From: Flavihumibacter fluvii
GTDB taxonomy: Bacteria > Bacteroidota > Bacteroidia > Chitinophagales > Chitinophagaceae
Length of the DNA: 64,000 nucleotides
Reading direction: 5' to 3'
NCBI RefSeq assembly: GCF_018595675.2
Contig: NZ_CP092333.1
Location: 1,946,001 to 2,010,000, forward strand
Part shown: positions 63,999-64,000 of the stretch, in pieces
How the letters are laid out: the number at the start of each line of letters is the position of its first letter
How positions within the stretch are numbered: position 1 is the stretch's first letter
Translations under genes and position numbers: made by a program
Notes under the pieces: generated by a model
Database searches by the model: none
Told to the model about the DNA's origin: nothing
Seen by the model: the letters and a program-made list of their open reading frames with translations, nothing else

Positions 63999-64000
63999 CG

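Overview
The window looks like a chromosome segment of a Bacteroidota bacterium, most likely Chitinophagaceae or a close relative. Several promoters carry the phylum's TAnnTTTG −7 element. Gene starts generally lack Shine-Dalgarno sequences. Gene content fits too: an outer-membrane beta-barrel TonB-dependent receptor, an LptE–unknown–SecG cluster, a BlaI/BlaR1 pair, large AsmA and S41 proteins, and MacB/FtsX-type permeases. I see no insertion sequences, phage genes, CRISPR arrays or rRNA. The only tRNA is tRNA-His(GTG). No gene-free stretch exceeds 300 bp; the longest are 53932-54200 and 58788-59038.

Layout. 1-8454: tail of a Ppx/GppA phosphatase, panB, an ALDH7-type dehydrogenase, a secreted subtilisin, a DinB protein, a C-terminal processing protease, tRNA-His and a DUF445 protein. 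8583-16220: a TonB-dependent receptor, then a tightly packed minus-strand run (DinB-like, NRDE, ATP-grasp, LysE), YceI, and an Fe-S (CCG-domain) protein with a small partner. 16204-38138: a 22-kb export island made of a sigma-54-type histidine kinase and response regulator divergent from a membrane-fusion adaptor, a tiny secreted protein, an ABC ATPase, six tandem paralogous two-FtsX-domain permeases, a second ATPase and a TolC-family channel. 38217-48508: miaB, a receiver-less sigma-54 activator, lptE, an unknown, secG, mltG, YihY/BrkB, a thioredoxin-fold protein and AsmA. 48622-55092: a membrane pyrophosphatase with a C-terminal extension, BlaI/BlaR1, WbqC, an LEA-type lipoprotein and an HMA protein. 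55115-58787: pyrimidine genes pyrE, pyrB and pyrR with NUDIX, thioesterase and coaD. 59039-64000: prfB (programmed frameshift) with pruA, a Pmp3-like membrane protein, a lipoprotein MsrA and an acyl-CoA desaturase.

The most unusual unit is the export island. One adaptor and one outer-membrane channel serve six different permeases of about 800 residues and two ATPases. The second ATPase differs from the first at two motif positions. A tandem 20-bp repeat with 22-bp period sits upstream of a −24-like element, which suggests direct control by the adjacent NtrC-type regulator. Other points of interest are short tandem repeats (7- or 8-bp period) that supply or abut gene stop codons at two loci, a perfect ATACGA-N6-TCGTAT operator before blaI, and a fully canonical prfB frameshift site in a phylum that mostly ignores Shine-Dalgarno signals.
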